Origin: Pseudomonadota bacterium
GTDB taxonomy: Bacteria > Pseudomonadota > Gammaproteobacteria > QQUJ01
Assembly (NCBI GenBank): GCA_008501635.1
Contig: QQUJ01000016.1
Span: 62,001-126,000 of the forward strand
DNA: 64,000 nt
Direction of reading: 5' to 3'
The position numbers and the translations under genes were made by a program. Under the pieces are notes generated by a model. The model was not told the DNA's origin. It ran no database searches and saw nothing but the letters and a program-made list of their open reading frames with translations. The number at the start of each line of letters is the position of its first letter. The stretch's first letter is position 1. Shown one piece after another: positions 45,515 through 53,775 of the stretch.

Positions 45515-45970
45515 ATGAAATATACCTTACCCGATTTCCTTGCCCACTCCATCGCCATGGAGGATGAGGCCGCCGAACGTTACCTGGAACTGGCGGACAT
45601 GATGGAGGCGCACAACAACCTGGAGGTGGCCACCGTATTCCGTGACATGTGCCGCTTCTCGCAATTGCATCGTGACTCGATCAGGGAGCGCGCGGGCTCC
45701 ACGGAACTGCCCAAACCCCACTCGTGGCAGTTTCGTTGGTCGGCGCCGCCCGAGGTCTGCGATGAAGATGCCTTCGACTACACTTTGACGCCGTACCAGG
45801 CCCTGCAATATGCCCGCGAGAACGAGCAGCGCGCCATGGAATTCTACCGTTCCGTCACGGGCAATACCGACGATGCCGAGGTGAAACGGCTCTCCAGCGA
45901 GTTTGCCGAAGAGGAGCAGGAACACACCGAGGCGCTCGACAAATGGCTGGAGAAGACTCCACCCGACTGA
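45515..45970 (+). CDS. Ferritin-like (rubrerythrin-type) protein
   Basis: 151 residues from the ATG at 45515, which has AAGGAAG upstream; an ATG at 45500 is less likely. A four-helix bundle is seen: helix 1 with AHSIAMEDEAAERYLELAD, helix 2 with CRFSQLHRDSIRERA, helix 3 with ALQYARENEQRAMEFYRSV and helix 4 with EFAEEEQEHTEALDKWL. The ExxH metal motif is intact in helix 4 (Glu134, His137), but helix 2 has SxxH (Ser49, His52), so one iron ligand is changed. No rubredoxin domain is present. The function is unknown; oxidative-stress or iron-related roles are usual for the fold. It is preceded by a LiuR-type operator. Confidence 0.82.
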   Translation: MKYTLPDFLAHSIAMEDEAAERYLELADMMEAHNNLEVATVFRDMCRFSQLHRDSIRERAGSTELPKPHSWQFRWSAPPEVCDEDAFDYTLTPYQALQYARENEQRAMEFYRSVTGNTDDAEVKRLSSEFAEEEQEHTEALDKWLEKTPPD

Positions 45971-45990
45971 GTCTCGCGCTCAGGCGAACA

Positions 45991-46758
45991 CTACCCGCTC
46001 AAATGGCGGTGCTGCTTGACGAGCAGCATCGCCCCCCATGCCAACGCCAGCACCATCAGCACCATCCCGAGACCGTTCGCCACCCCGCCCAGGATGCGGT
46101 CGTAATCGAGCAGCCCCAGGCGCCCCAGGATATTTTCCCAGTCGTGGATTCCCAGGCGATCCGCTCCGGTTCCACCGCCCAACATGGGCAGCCGCAGCGC
46201 CCGGGCGTCAGCAATGTAGGGTGAAAGATCCGCGAGACTCTGACCCGTCCACCACATCCCGACACTGGCTCCGAAAGGATCGCTGCGTTTGAACAGAAAC
46301 GCCCCGCAGACCAGAAGGGGCACGAGCAGTTGCATCAGCGATCCGCCTGTCACCACCATGAAATCGCCCAGCACGGAAAAAATCACATGCCCCGCCTCGT
46401 GGAACACCAAATCAATACGGTGCAGGAATGCTACAGCGCCCGGCATTGTACCCTCAACCACGTCCTCGTAGCTTGTCGTCACTGTCGCCAGCCCCAAGCC
46501 CGCAAGCAATAGCCAGATCAATACCCTCCCCGACCATTCCTTGCGACCATCGTCGCGCGGCGTGAGGACTGCCACCGCAAGTCGCGAGCATGCTGTGACC
46601 CAAGGACGCGTCACTCTCTGCGACGACTGGAAATGCGCCGATCGATAGCGCTGCTTCAGCCACTTGTCGTAACGCAATCCACAAGCGGGACAGACGTTGG
46701 TCGACCTGGACTCCTGCGCGCGGCATGAATGACCACATTTCGGACAGGTTTGATACAT
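45991..46758 (-). CDS. Membrane protein with N-terminal zinc ribbon and HEAGH metalloprotease-like motif
   Basis: 255 residues. The N-terminus is a zinc ribbon (CPKCGHSC, then CPACGLRYDKWL; Cys5, Cys8, Cys23, Cys26). A membrane helix (WLLLAGLGLATVTT) follows, then VFHEAGHVIFSVLGDFM with the HExxH motif (residues 120-124), and two or three further hydrophobic segments. The motif in a membrane setting recalls site-2-type metalloproteases, but the NxxPxxxLDG motif of M50 enzymes is not seen, so protease activity is not certain. It lies 14 bp after an LRAT-like gene on the same strand, suggesting joint function. Confidence 0.8.
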   Translation of the reverse strand: MYQTCPKCGHSCRAQESRSTNVCPACGLRYDKWLKQRYRSAHFQSSQRVTRPWVTACSRLAVAVLTPRDDGRKEWSGRVLIWLLLAGLGLATVTTSYEDVVEGTMPGAVAFLHRIDLVFHEAGHVIFSVLGDFMVVTGGSLMQLLVPLLVCGAFLFKRSDPFGASVGMWWTGQSLADLSPYIADARALRLPMLGGGTGADRLGIHDWENILGRLGLLDYDRILGGVANGLGMVLMVLALAWGAMLLVKQHRHLSG

Positions 46759-46772
46759 TGCGAAAAACCGTA

Positions 46773-47219
46773 TTACCAGGTCCTGCGCGTATAGCGTCGC
46801 ACCAGCAGCGCGCCAATGAACACAACGACGCCAGCGGTGGTATGGAGCACCTGCGAACTGATGGAGTGATCGTTCATTGCCCGATTGGAGAACGACTCAC
46901 AGTTGTTGGAGATCAGATTGTAGGCACCGTCACCACCGACCATCAGCTCGTCCAGCGCACGCTGCGCCACCGCGATATCGGAGAACCTGCCCCGATTGGG
47001 TTGAACGGTGACCGCACCGTAGCGCGAATAGGCGGCGACGAATCGATCATAGGTGGTCAAACGATACCCCGCCTCGCGCGTGCTCTCGGCCACATAGGTC
47101 TGCCCGTCGGCGGTGCTGCGCCCCAGCACAATACCATGGTGCTTGGGTCCGAGGCGCCCCAATCGCGTCAGGGCACCGACGATACGGCATCCGGTGGTAT
47201 CGATCTGCTCAAATTCCAT
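46773..47219 (-). CDS. LRAT-like (NlpC/P60 superfamily) protein with C-terminal membrane anchor
   Basis: 148 residues from the ATG at 47219. The catalytic His lies in LGPKHHGIVLGRS (His27/28) and the Cys in YNLISNNCESFSNRAM (Cys107). The NCE[HS]F block is the signature of the LRAT family of acyltransferases and phospholipases. A C-terminal hydrophobic helix (TTAGVVVFIGALLVRRY) probably anchors the domain. Eukaryotic LRAT/HRASLS proteins act on lipids; the bacterial substrate is unknown. It is immediately upstream of the zinc-ribbon HEAGH protein. Confidence 0.8.
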   Translation of the reverse strand: MEFEQIDTTGCRIVGALTRLGRLGPKHHGIVLGRSTADGQTYVAESTREAGYRLTTYDRFVAAYSRYGAVTVQPNRGRFSDIAVAQRALDELMVGGDGAYNLISNNCESFSNRAMNDHSISSQVLHTTAGVVVFIGALLVRRYTRRTW

Positions 47220-47410
47220 CGTCTGTTCCCGTGTCTGCAACGCAGATCATGATAATCCTTGCCAGGCTGGAAGTTTTGTTTCGCTTCCCGTAATTATCTC
47301 GCTACCATCGGGATCGTCAAAACAAGGGTCAAACCAGCGACGCCATAAATCCGCAACAGACAACACGCGCCACTTAAGACCTTGATCGATTGACAACAAG
47401 AAAGCCTGCC

Positions 47411-48316
47411 ATGAGAGACGTCCTGTTCATAGTCAACCCGAGAGCGGCATCAGGACGCGCCTCGCGTGTCTGGGAGGATCTTCGCAACCGCGTGCGAAGC
47501 CTGCGCACGGCCATGGTTGTGCAGTGCGAAGAGCGGGGAACCGCGGCGAAGGCGATCATCGATGCACTGACGCCGCAGATTCGCCGCGTCGTCACCGTGG
47601 GCGGCGACGGCACGCTGAACCACGCACTCAACCTGATGTTGGCCGATGCGCCAGACATTGAGCGCAGTTTGGGACTCATTCCCGTCGGCACCGGCTCTGA
47701 TCTGGCTCGCGGCCTGGGGCTTGAGACGCGCCCGATGCAGGCATTGGAGCAGGCGCTCGAAGCGTTGCCATCACGCATGGATGCCCTGCGGCTCCACGCA
47801 GCCGGGCAGCACCGCTACCTCATCAATGTTGCCTCGCTTGGGCTCTCCGCCCCCGTGGCAGCGCGGGTCAATGCGCTACCCAAGCGCAATACCGCGACCT
47901 ACCTCACTGCCGCCCTGCGCGTTCTGCTGAGCTACCAACCGCAATGGGCGCGCATCCATCTTGATGGCAAGTTCTGGTGCCAGGGTCGCTTCTATATCGT
48001 AGTGGTCGCCAATGGCAGCTGTTTCGCCAAAGGGATGCGCATTGCGCCCAAGGCCGATCCCCACGACGGGCTGGCCGACGTGGTAGCTATCGAAGCCGCG
48101 TCAAAACCACTGGTGCTGGCGTGGTTGCCGAGCGTCTATCTGGGCAGGCATTTGGCCGCACCCTTCGTCCACTGGGCACGTGCCAAGACGATCGACATCG
48201 ACACCGGCTCTGAGCAACCGGCGTTTGAAGGTGACGGTGAGGTGTCGCTGCCGGCGCCCGGAAGCCTGACCGTGGAACAGGGCGCGGTGTTGTTCAGCGG
48301 ATTGACCAACAGCTGA
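47411..48316 (+). CDS. YegS/DagK-family lipid kinase
   Basis: 301 residues from the ATG at 47411. The N-terminal MRDVLFIVNPRAASGRA and the nucleotide-binding loop TVGGDGTLNHALN with IPVGTGSDLARGLGL are the hallmarks of the diacylglycerol kinase catalytic domain family. The C-terminal beta-rich domain is complete. Bacterial members phosphorylate diacylglycerol, phosphatidylglycerol or related lipids at the inner face of the membrane. It converges with a secreted protein gene. Lipid substrate not determined. Confidence 0.9.
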   Translation: MRDVLFIVNPRAASGRASRVWEDLRNRVRSLRTAMVVQCEERGTAAKAIIDALTPQIRRVVTVGGDGTLNHALNLMLADAPDIERSLGLIPVGTGSDLARGLGLETRPMQALEQALEALPSRMDALRLHAAGQHRYLINVASLGLSAPVAARVNALPKRNTATYLTAALRVLLSYQPQWARIHLDGKFWCQGRFYIVVVANGSCFAKGMRIAPKADPHDGLADVVAIEAASKPLVLAWLPSVYLGRHLAAPFVHWARAKTIDIDTGSEQPAFEGDGEVSLPAPGSLTVEQGAVLFSGLTNS

Positions 48317-48343
48317 TCGGTTTCACAGTCCAGCGTTACCCCG

Positions 48344-49237
48344 TCATTGCCTGCCCGCGACATCCTGAAGCGCGGCTTTGATCGCATCCGGTGCCTTTGA
48401 GATCTTCATGAAGGTGCCCATCGTCAGATCGGGAAAACTCTGTGCAATGCGGAATTTGCCGTGCAACGCGTAAACCTTTCCACCACTCACCAACATCTCA
48501 TAGGGGAGATGCGGAGTATGCTTCAGAGGCGCGATATCGGTCGTTGCCATAACCGCCTGGTCGGAACCCTCGCCCGCGGACAAAGCCACTCCGAACAAGG
48601 TCTCGTCTTTGCCCGGCAGATCGATGCGATACACCTTCTGAGTGCCGCTTCTTCCTGCTGCCAAGCCGCTTTCCACTGCCTGAACGGCGCTGTCGTAGCC
48701 ATCGTACTCGGCAAGGGCCAACTGATCGGTGAAGTACGGCATGAAGATCATGTAATGGTAGCTTTTGAGATCAAATTCGGGGGCACCGTATTCAGAACCG
48801 AACTCCTGCATCCTGCCCAATGCGCCTGCCATTGACGCGGTAACGCCCGCCAAAGAATCCGCCATCCGGTAAACGATCGCCATGTATTCTGGATTGGTGT
48901 AGGCGATCTGCACGCCCTCATCGGTTCTGGTCACACCCACGCGCAACGCAGCTCCGTACCCGCCGAGTTCGGATCGGGTCGCCGTCTGCTTCAACGCCTC
49001 ATTGGTGACTACCAGCGAATGCGCGCCGGGATAGGGGCTGTATTCCCCCACGATCGTCATACCGCCCTGTTTCAACGCGACGCGTGTCTGCTCGAGGATA
49101 TCGGCGAAGTCGCCAGTCGCTTGTTTTGCCAATACATAAGGCTTGTAGAATCGGGTCTCCGCCTGTGAATTTCCGACCAGAATCAATCCCGTGACGAGAA
49201 CTGCAAGTAGCGAGAAGTAACGTCTGAAGTGGTACAT
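48344..49237 (-). CDS. Secreted protein of unknown function (DUF302-like N-terminal half)
   Basis: 297 residues. A signal peptide (YFSLLAVLVTGLILVGNSQA) ends before ETRFYKP. The next part, residues about 25-130, contains DILEQTRVALKQGGMTIVGE and VGVTRTDEGVQIAYTNPEYM, an arrangement loosely like DUF302 domains, which bind small ligands or haem-like groups. No enzyme motif is visible in the C-terminal half. It is predicted periplasmic. The start at 49237 follows GGATTTGAG and is preferred over an upstream TTG. I do not recognise a named family. Confidence 0.78.
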   Translation of the reverse strand: MYHFRRYFSLLAVLVTGLILVGNSQAETRFYKPYVLAKQATGDFADILEQTRVALKQGGMTIVGEYSPYPGAHSLVVTNEALKQTATRSELGGYGAALRVGVTRTDEGVQIAYTNPEYMAIVYRMADSLAGVTASMAGALGRMQEFGSEYGAPEFDLKSYHYMIFMPYFTDQLALAEYDGYDSAVQAVESGLAAGRSGTQKVYRIDLPGKDETLFGVALSAGEGSDQAVMATTDIAPLKHTPHLPYEMLVSGGKVYALHGKFRIAQSFPDLTMGTFMKISKAPDAIKAALQDVAGRQ

Positions 49238-49563
49238 GCTCAAATCCAATACATGTGACTAAGGCCAGATGGAACTAGTAACACGCAGCCATGGAGCGCA
49301 ACCAATAAGGAGTCTTGATTCCGCCATAGAGAAAGAGTTATGGAACTGCAAAGAGTCTCCAGGGGCTCGTTGATTACCGCTGAGATAATCAACTGTCGAT
49401 TGACGCTTGCCTCCACGTTCTGCATCGATCTCAAGCGAATACGCTTTCGTTCAATCGACATACACTCATCGTTGAAACGCTCGGCCAACCCGCCGATCCT
49501 CTCCGAGGGTGCAAGAATTCTCGCTGGCGCGATCTCCTGACGAGCGAAGGCGATTGCATCAAA
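49238..49563. other. Intergenic region without a supported gene
   Basis: About 325 bp between the secreted protein and the terminator of the Cache-HAMP gene. A minus-strand frame across most of it (49240-49620) contains the sequence ERIGGLAERFNDECMSIERK but lacks a start with a ribosome-binding site and overlaps the terminator. It may be a relic. Nothing else is recognised. Confidence 0.4.
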
Positions 49564-49597
49564 GCGCCGGGTAGTCTCTACGGAGACTACCCGGCGC
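49564..49597 (-). terminator. 15-bp perfect inverted repeat terminating the Cache-HAMP gene
   Basis: GCGCCGGGTAGTCTC and GAGACTACCCGGCGC are perfect 15-bp arms with a 4-base loop, starting 19 bp after the stop codon. On the minus strand it is followed by TTTGAT, a weak T-run. The length is unusual for a simple terminator. Confidence 0.7.
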
Positions 49598-49616
49598 CCA
49601 AACCAGCCGCGACACG

Positions 49617-50792
49617 TCAACGGTTTGTCTTGCCCTGCTCGGCCCTTCGCGTCCTCAATTGCTTCATTGCAATCTGGAGGCTGACCACTATGCGCTGAAA
49701 AGCCTGTATCAACTTTCCGATTTCATCTTTTCGTTCGGTATCCCCAATCACAATGTCGAAATCACCGAGGCTGATCTTTTCCATTTGCTGAGTCAGTTTT
49801 CGGATTGGATCAACAATACGGTTGGAGAAGAAAACGGAGAAATACACAGCAATCGCGAGCGTGACGACGATACCGACGAGGAAAGTGGTTTGCAGTGAAT
49901 AGAGACTGTGAAAGGCCTCTTTGGCCTCGATTTCCGCAACAAGTATCCAAGGGTATTTCTCATGCTTGAGGTACAGGTCGATCACTTCGACGCCTTCCGC
50001 ATTGGTTCTCAGATCGGAAGAGAATCCCTTCGCCCGCGCTTCGGCGATACCCGGCGTACCCAGCGGCGCCTGCTTATCGATATCCTTATAGACAATCGGC
50101 ACGCCATCCGCCGTTGTCAGGAACACTTTACCGGTATCACCGAGCTTAAAGTTCTCAGTAAGAATTTTGGTTTCATGCGGTATTTGCAACTCAAAACCAA
50201 TAACCGCGCGCACAGTACCATCGGGTTGTTTCACCGGATAAAACAGCATTTGGTGACTGTGATCCGACTCAATCCAACTGGAATAGTCCGAGACACTGGT
50301 CGTACCATTCAATAATGTTTCGGTTACCCAAGCGTTGCGCGAGGTGTCTTCATTAAGATGGGAGGAAGGAGATCCTTTGACTTTCTCACCGTGATTGGGA
50401 CTGACAACAATTTTTCTGGTGCGGTCAATCAAAAAGATATGATGGTACTTTCCCCAATGCGCCTCCTGAAAACTGTAGAGCAGGTTGTCAACCTGCTTTC
50501 TCACTTCCTCGAATCGTTCCGCTTCCACCGAATTCAGACTCCGGTTTGAGCTCGCGATGAACTCCTGCATGACATCGGAGTTCGCCATCGCCTGTCCGAT
50601 GGTCTCTGTGGCATCAATATAGTTTTCCAGCGCGTCCTCTTTTGACTTCACGATCGTCAACAGGTATTCCTGGATCGATTTGGTAAATATATCCGTGGTT
50701 TGAAAATAACTGATTCCTCCCAGCGTTATCAGCGGGATCAAGGCCATCACATGCAACACAATCGATAGTTTCGTTTTAATCGAAGTCATCAT
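49617..50792 (-). CDS. Cache-HAMP membrane receptor lacking an output domain
   Basis: 391 residues. A first membrane helix (about 12-32) leads to a large periplasmic dCache sensor (about 33-300) with HHIFLIDRTRKIVVSPNHG and DTGKVFLTTADGVPIVYKD. A second membrane helix (LVGIVVTLAIAVYFSVFFS) follows, then a HAMP domain (NRIVDPIRKLTQQMEKISL) and a short helix, after which the protein ends. No kinase, GGDEF, EAL or methyl-accepting domain follows. The stop is followed at once by a strong hairpin, so this is the natural end of the gene. It lies 48 bp downstream of a small gene that could supply the missing cytoplasmic partner. The ligand is probably an amino acid or other small molecule, by fold only. 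Confidence 0.88.
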   Translation of the reverse strand: MMTSIKTKLSIVLHVMALIPLITLGGISYFQTTDIFTKSIQEYLLTIVKSKEDALENYIDATETIGQAMANSDVMQEFIASSNRSLNSVEAERFEEVRKQVDNLLYSFQEAHWGKYHHIFLIDRTRKIVVSPNHGEKVKGSPSSHLNEDTSRNAWVTETLLNGTTSVSDYSSWIESDHSHQMLFYPVKQPDGTVRAVIGFELQIPHETKILTENFKLGDTGKVFLTTADGVPIVYKDIDKQAPLGTPGIAEARAKGFSSDLRTNAEGVEVIDLYLKHEKYPWILVAEIEAKEAFHSLYSLQTTFLVGIVVTLAIAVYFSVFFSNRIVDPIRKLTQQMEKISLGDFDIVIGDTERKDEIGKLIQAFQRIVVSLQIAMKQLRTRRAEQGKTNR

Positions 50793-50840
50793 TTCCCCCA
50801 GGCATTTCGCCTTAATTCACAATCTCCATAGAACCGATTT

Positions 50841-51425
50841 TCAGCCACGCCTTATGCGCTCCAACGCCAGATCACGAAAGGTACCGGCATAAGCGCTGTC
50901 CGGGATCTGCATGGCCACGGCGTCGACAAGCTCTTCAAGATTTTCACTGCTTTCGATCGCCTGTTCGATGATCAGATCGGCCATCGGTCCGATGTGTTTT
51001 ACCGCCAGCTCAATCAGCACCTCTCGTACCAGTTCTTCTTTGAAATCTCCGAATGGTGTGCCTTTATCAGCCACCGGCTTGGTAGGAAGAACTGACCCCC
51101 CATCCTGGCGCACCACAGGCGTACCCGCTTCTATACGGTCGGCCAGTTCCTTGGCCGGCATGAGTTCCTTGCGGATTTCTCCCTTTGCCGCGACAAAGCC
51201 AAATCTCAGGGATTGAGATTGAGCGAGGAGTTGTATCGCTTCCCCAACATCTTTTCGCCGGGCGATGGTCTGAGTCAGTCGTCCTTCATAAAACCTCAAC
51301 ACAACCGACCGCTGCGCCTCGGTGACGATGGATAGAACCCCGGATTCACGATCGGCAACAATCTTTCGAATCTGATCGACCAAATGCTGCTTCGATACGA
51401 ACTGTGTAGTCACGCGATCAAGCAT
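50841..51425 (-). CDS. DUF4388-like cytosolic protein with helical C-terminal domain
   Basis: 194 residues. The N-terminal region, about residues 20-80, has GVLSIVTEAQRSVVLRFYEG then DVGEAIQLL, resembling the DUF4388 or PATAN-type fold linked to signalling. A linker (GTPVVRQDGGSVLPTKPVAD) leads to a helical domain, about residues 125-194, with EELVREVLIELAVKHIGPMA and LEELVDAVAMQI, of the type found at the end of bacterial two-component and type IV pilus-related proteins. No catalytic residues are seen. As first gene of the Cache-HAMP operon it is a candidate adaptor or output for the receptor. Confidence 0.75.
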   Translation of the reverse strand: MLDRVTTQFVSKQHLVDQIRKIVADRESGVLSIVTEAQRSVVLRFYEGRLTQTIARRKDVGEAIQLLAQSQSLRFGFVAAKGEIRKELMPAKELADRIEAGTPVVRQDGGSVLPTKPVADKGTPFGDFKEELVREVLIELAVKHIGPMADLIIEQAIESSENLEELVDAVAMQIPDSAYAGTFRDLALERIRRG

Positions 51426-51994
51426 CCCATCTCAGAATAGAACGATAGTCTTACGTTGTTGCGCACACGGCTACCATGGAAACGACAGTGGGCAATGCCA
51501 TGCAGTTGACTACCCCCGGCACCGGAGCGCGTCTGCCCGCAGCGTTTCCCGAACCAAGGTCCCTGACCTGGTCCGTACAGACAGCAAATATTCCAGCGAT
51601 TGCTGCCATTTTACAATTGAGGGGGGCACTGTTAGAAAATCAAACGGCCGCGAGGCCGAGCTACCCGGTGTTCTTGCTCTTTTTTCCGGGACCCTGTTGG
51701 CATAAATGCCATGTTGCAGACTGAGAGTCTAACAGTATTTATTTATTAACCGATTAGCGACTCTAATGTTCTTCAACGTCAAGCAGACAATCTTTCAGTC
51801 CCATTCTCCAACCATCCGCCACGAGAACCGGTTTTTATCACCACGCTGGGCAGTCGGCGAAAACGGACCTGTTGAAGACGCCGCCCTACCTGACACAATG
51901 TCAGTTCTGACAGCGTTTTGTAGCTCACTCGCCTCGATCGAACCCTGCGACCGGGCGCCGCCTCCTGCTACGCGGTGCGCGTAGCGAGCTGCTT
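51426..51994. other. Intergenic region without a supported gene
   Basis: About 570 bp, AT-rich at 51600-51800. Short frames on both strands have no credible start or similarity. CTGACA-CAA-TGTCAG (51890-51904) is a perfect 6-bp-arm palindrome and could be a regulator site. The region should contain the promoter of the DUF4388-like/Cache-HAMP operon. Confidence 0.45.
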
Positions 51995-52426
51995 TCATGC
52001 GCCTGCCGGCGGCGCGTACTTCGCAAATACCTCCGCCTCGGTCAGGTTTCTGGTTTCATTGGCGAAACTGTAATAGTCCGGTTTTCTGTCAACAAACACC
52101 TGATGGTCGAAGACGATACCGGCGCACTCTTCAAACAGCCCCACCGGCACGAAGTACTGCTGTGTTTCCTTAAGACGATAAAACAGATGGCTGCCACATT
52201 TCCTGCAGAACCCGCGTTCAGCCCAGGTAGATGAACCATAAATGGAGATGCTCTCTTCCCCGTCAAAGGAGACATCGCTACCGCAATCCACCGCAAGCAA
52301 TGGACCACCCGTCCAGCGCCGACACATACCGCAGTGGCAGGCCCCCACATGCGGGCTCATTTCCGCTGCCATGATTTTGATGGCACCGCACAGGCAGTGC
52401 CCCTGATTTCCCCTGGTTTCAGCCAT
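51995..52426 (-). CDS. GFA-family protein (CENP-V/GFA zinc domain)
   Basis: 143 residues. The zinc ligands are in HCLCGAIKI, GACHCGMCRRWTGGP and GFCRKCGSHLFYRL, the standard GFA pattern. The family includes glutathione-dependent formaldehyde-activating enzyme, but most members have unknown reactions. No formaldehyde dehydrogenase gene is adjacent, so that function is not supported here. It follows a VOC-family gene by 27 bp on the same strand, a frequent pairing of small detoxification-type genes. Confidence 0.9.
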   Translation of the reverse strand: MAETRGNQGHCLCGAIKIMAAEMSPHVGACHCGMCRRWTGGPLLAVDCGSDVSFDGEESISIYGSSTWAERGFCRKCGSHLFYRLKETQQYFVPVGLFEECAGIVFDHQVFVDRKPDYYSFANETRNLTEAEVFAKYAPPAGA

Positions 52427-52453
52427 ACCACTATCTCCCTCGCGCTGTACTCC

Positions 52454-52906
52454 CTACATCTGCGGGACTTTGCCTGGATCGAAATCCGCCACGTTGGTCG
52501 CGAAAGACCAGTCGTAGCCGTCGGGGTCCTGGACACTGCACATCCGGTCACCCCAAAACATTTCCTGAGGCTCCATGATGGGTTGCGCCCCCGCAGCGAG
52601 CGCCTGTCTGAAAAGCGCGTCCACATCATCGCAATAGAGGTATGGACCGATGGGACACTCAATGCCGGAACTGGCGGGTGTCTTTTTGGTCGCGCCCATG
52701 GCGCCTTCGACACCCATCATCAGATAGGCATCCCGGTAGCTCATTTCAGCGTGGACGATCTTGCCACTGCTGTCGCACAGAGGCTGGGAGCCAGGCTGAA
52801 AACCAAACGCGTGTTGATAGAAGTCCAGCGATTTTTCAGGATCGCGGACGGTGATATACGGGGTCAGCCAAGGCATATTGGCCGGTTTTGCAGCGCGCTT
52901 TGACAT
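52454..52906 (-). CDS. VOC-family protein (glyoxalase/bleomycin resistance fold)
   Basis: 150 residues from the second of two adjacent ATGs (52909, 52906); GGAGG lies six bases before the second. Two beta-alpha-beta-beta-beta units are seen: TPYITVRDPEKSLDFYQHAF, then VDALFRQALAAGAQPIMEPQ and GDRMCSVQDPDGYDWSFAT. This is the PhnB/YdcJ-like VOC type, with the Glu and His metal ligands partly replaced, so catalysis cannot be predicted. It is probably co-transcribed with the GFA gene. Confidence 0.88.
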   Translation of the reverse strand: MSKRAAKPANMPWLTPYITVRDPEKSLDFYQHAFGFQPGSQPLCDSSGKIVHAEMSYRDAYLMMGVEGAMGATKKTPASSGIECPIGPYLYCDDVDALFRQALAAGAQPIMEPQEMFWGDRMCSVQDPDGYDWSFATNVADFDPGKVPQM

Positions 52907-52991
52907 CATGCACCTCCGTGAGCATTGTGCGGGACTTGATCTTTGGGTATCCGTGCGAATTGCCGCCAACCGCTAGCGTCGCATGCTAAAG

Positions 52992-53624
52992 CTAGCCCGT
53001 CTTTTCGATTTCCTCAACCGCTTGGAATGTGTTGAATATTTCATCCATCTGTCTGCTGAGTTTATGGAAGGCGTTCAGCACCCGGGGGTCGAAATCGCTG
53101 GGATCGATCCTGTCATCGCCCCGGGAGATGATCTCCACGGCACGTTCGTGGCTGAACGCCGGTTTGTAAATGCGCTTCTGACGCAGGGCATCGTAGACGC
53201 CAGCCAATGCAACGATGCGTGCGCTGAGCGGAATCGCCTCTCCCTGCAACCACCTGCGCACCGCCCGGTTGGCATACAGGGGCAGGCCATCACGATCGAG
53301 CTTGATCACCAGATCGGGATTGGCGTCGGGAAACGCGGCACGCAACGCCGCACGGTTGATCCCGGCAAGATGGCGCCCGATACCCGTCACCAGCCACGGC
53401 ACGAGAAAAGGGATCAGAACCTGAACCACGCCATAGCCCGGCTGAATCCGAATCGCCAGCCAATGCGACGCAAAATAACTGCCGGCACCGGCAAACCATT
53501 GATTCATGATATTGAAACCGTGGATAGCGATACCAACCAGCAATGCCGCCAACCACGGACGCGTGAAGACCCGCCGCAACCCTCGTTCAATGCGTGTGGA
53601 GTTCCGTTGCAGGTGGCTGTCCAT
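52992..53624 (-). CDS. Membrane protein with C-terminal fragment of an HD-GYP domain; probable deletion derivative
   Basis: About 210 residues from the ATG at 53624, which has AGGAAGGGG upstream. The N-terminal third has two or more hydrophobic segments (WLAALLVGIAIHGFNIMNQW and QVLIPFLVPWLV). A short PAS-like start (NPDLVIKLDRDGLPLYAN) runs directly into SARIVALAGVYDALRQKRIY and KPAFSHERAVEIISRG, which is the final part of an HD-GYP c-di-GMP phosphodiesterase. The HD metal-binding residues and the HHExxxGxGYP motif are missing. The reading frame is intact, so it could still be made, but it cannot hydrolyse c-di-GMP. It looks like an internal deletion of a larger sensor gene. Confidence 0.75.
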   Translation of the reverse strand: MDSHLQRNSTRIERGLRRVFTRPWLAALLVGIAIHGFNIMNQWFAGAGSYFASHWLAIRIQPGYGVVQVLIPFLVPWLVTGIGRHLAGINRAALRAAFPDANPDLVIKLDRDGLPLYANRAVRRWLQGEAIPLSARIVALAGVYDALRQKRIYKPAFSHERAVEIISRGDDRIDPSDFDPRVLNAFHKLSRQMDEIFNTFQAVEEIEKTG

Positions 53625-53775
53625 CGGCCGGCCCCTTCCTGATTGAGAACCTGACTCACAATCCCCGCGTGAGGGATTGCGAGACGGGTTCCAGTGCATC
53701 TTGCTAAACAAGATCCACCGAACGGGCGAAACCGTACAGATAGTTATCGGATCAGGATGGCTTCAGTAGCCCGGC

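Noticed and set aside
49240-49620. Minus-strand frame between the Cache-HAMP gene and the secreted protein gene
   Set aside because: It overlaps the 15-bp hairpin terminator and has no start with a ribosome-binding site.
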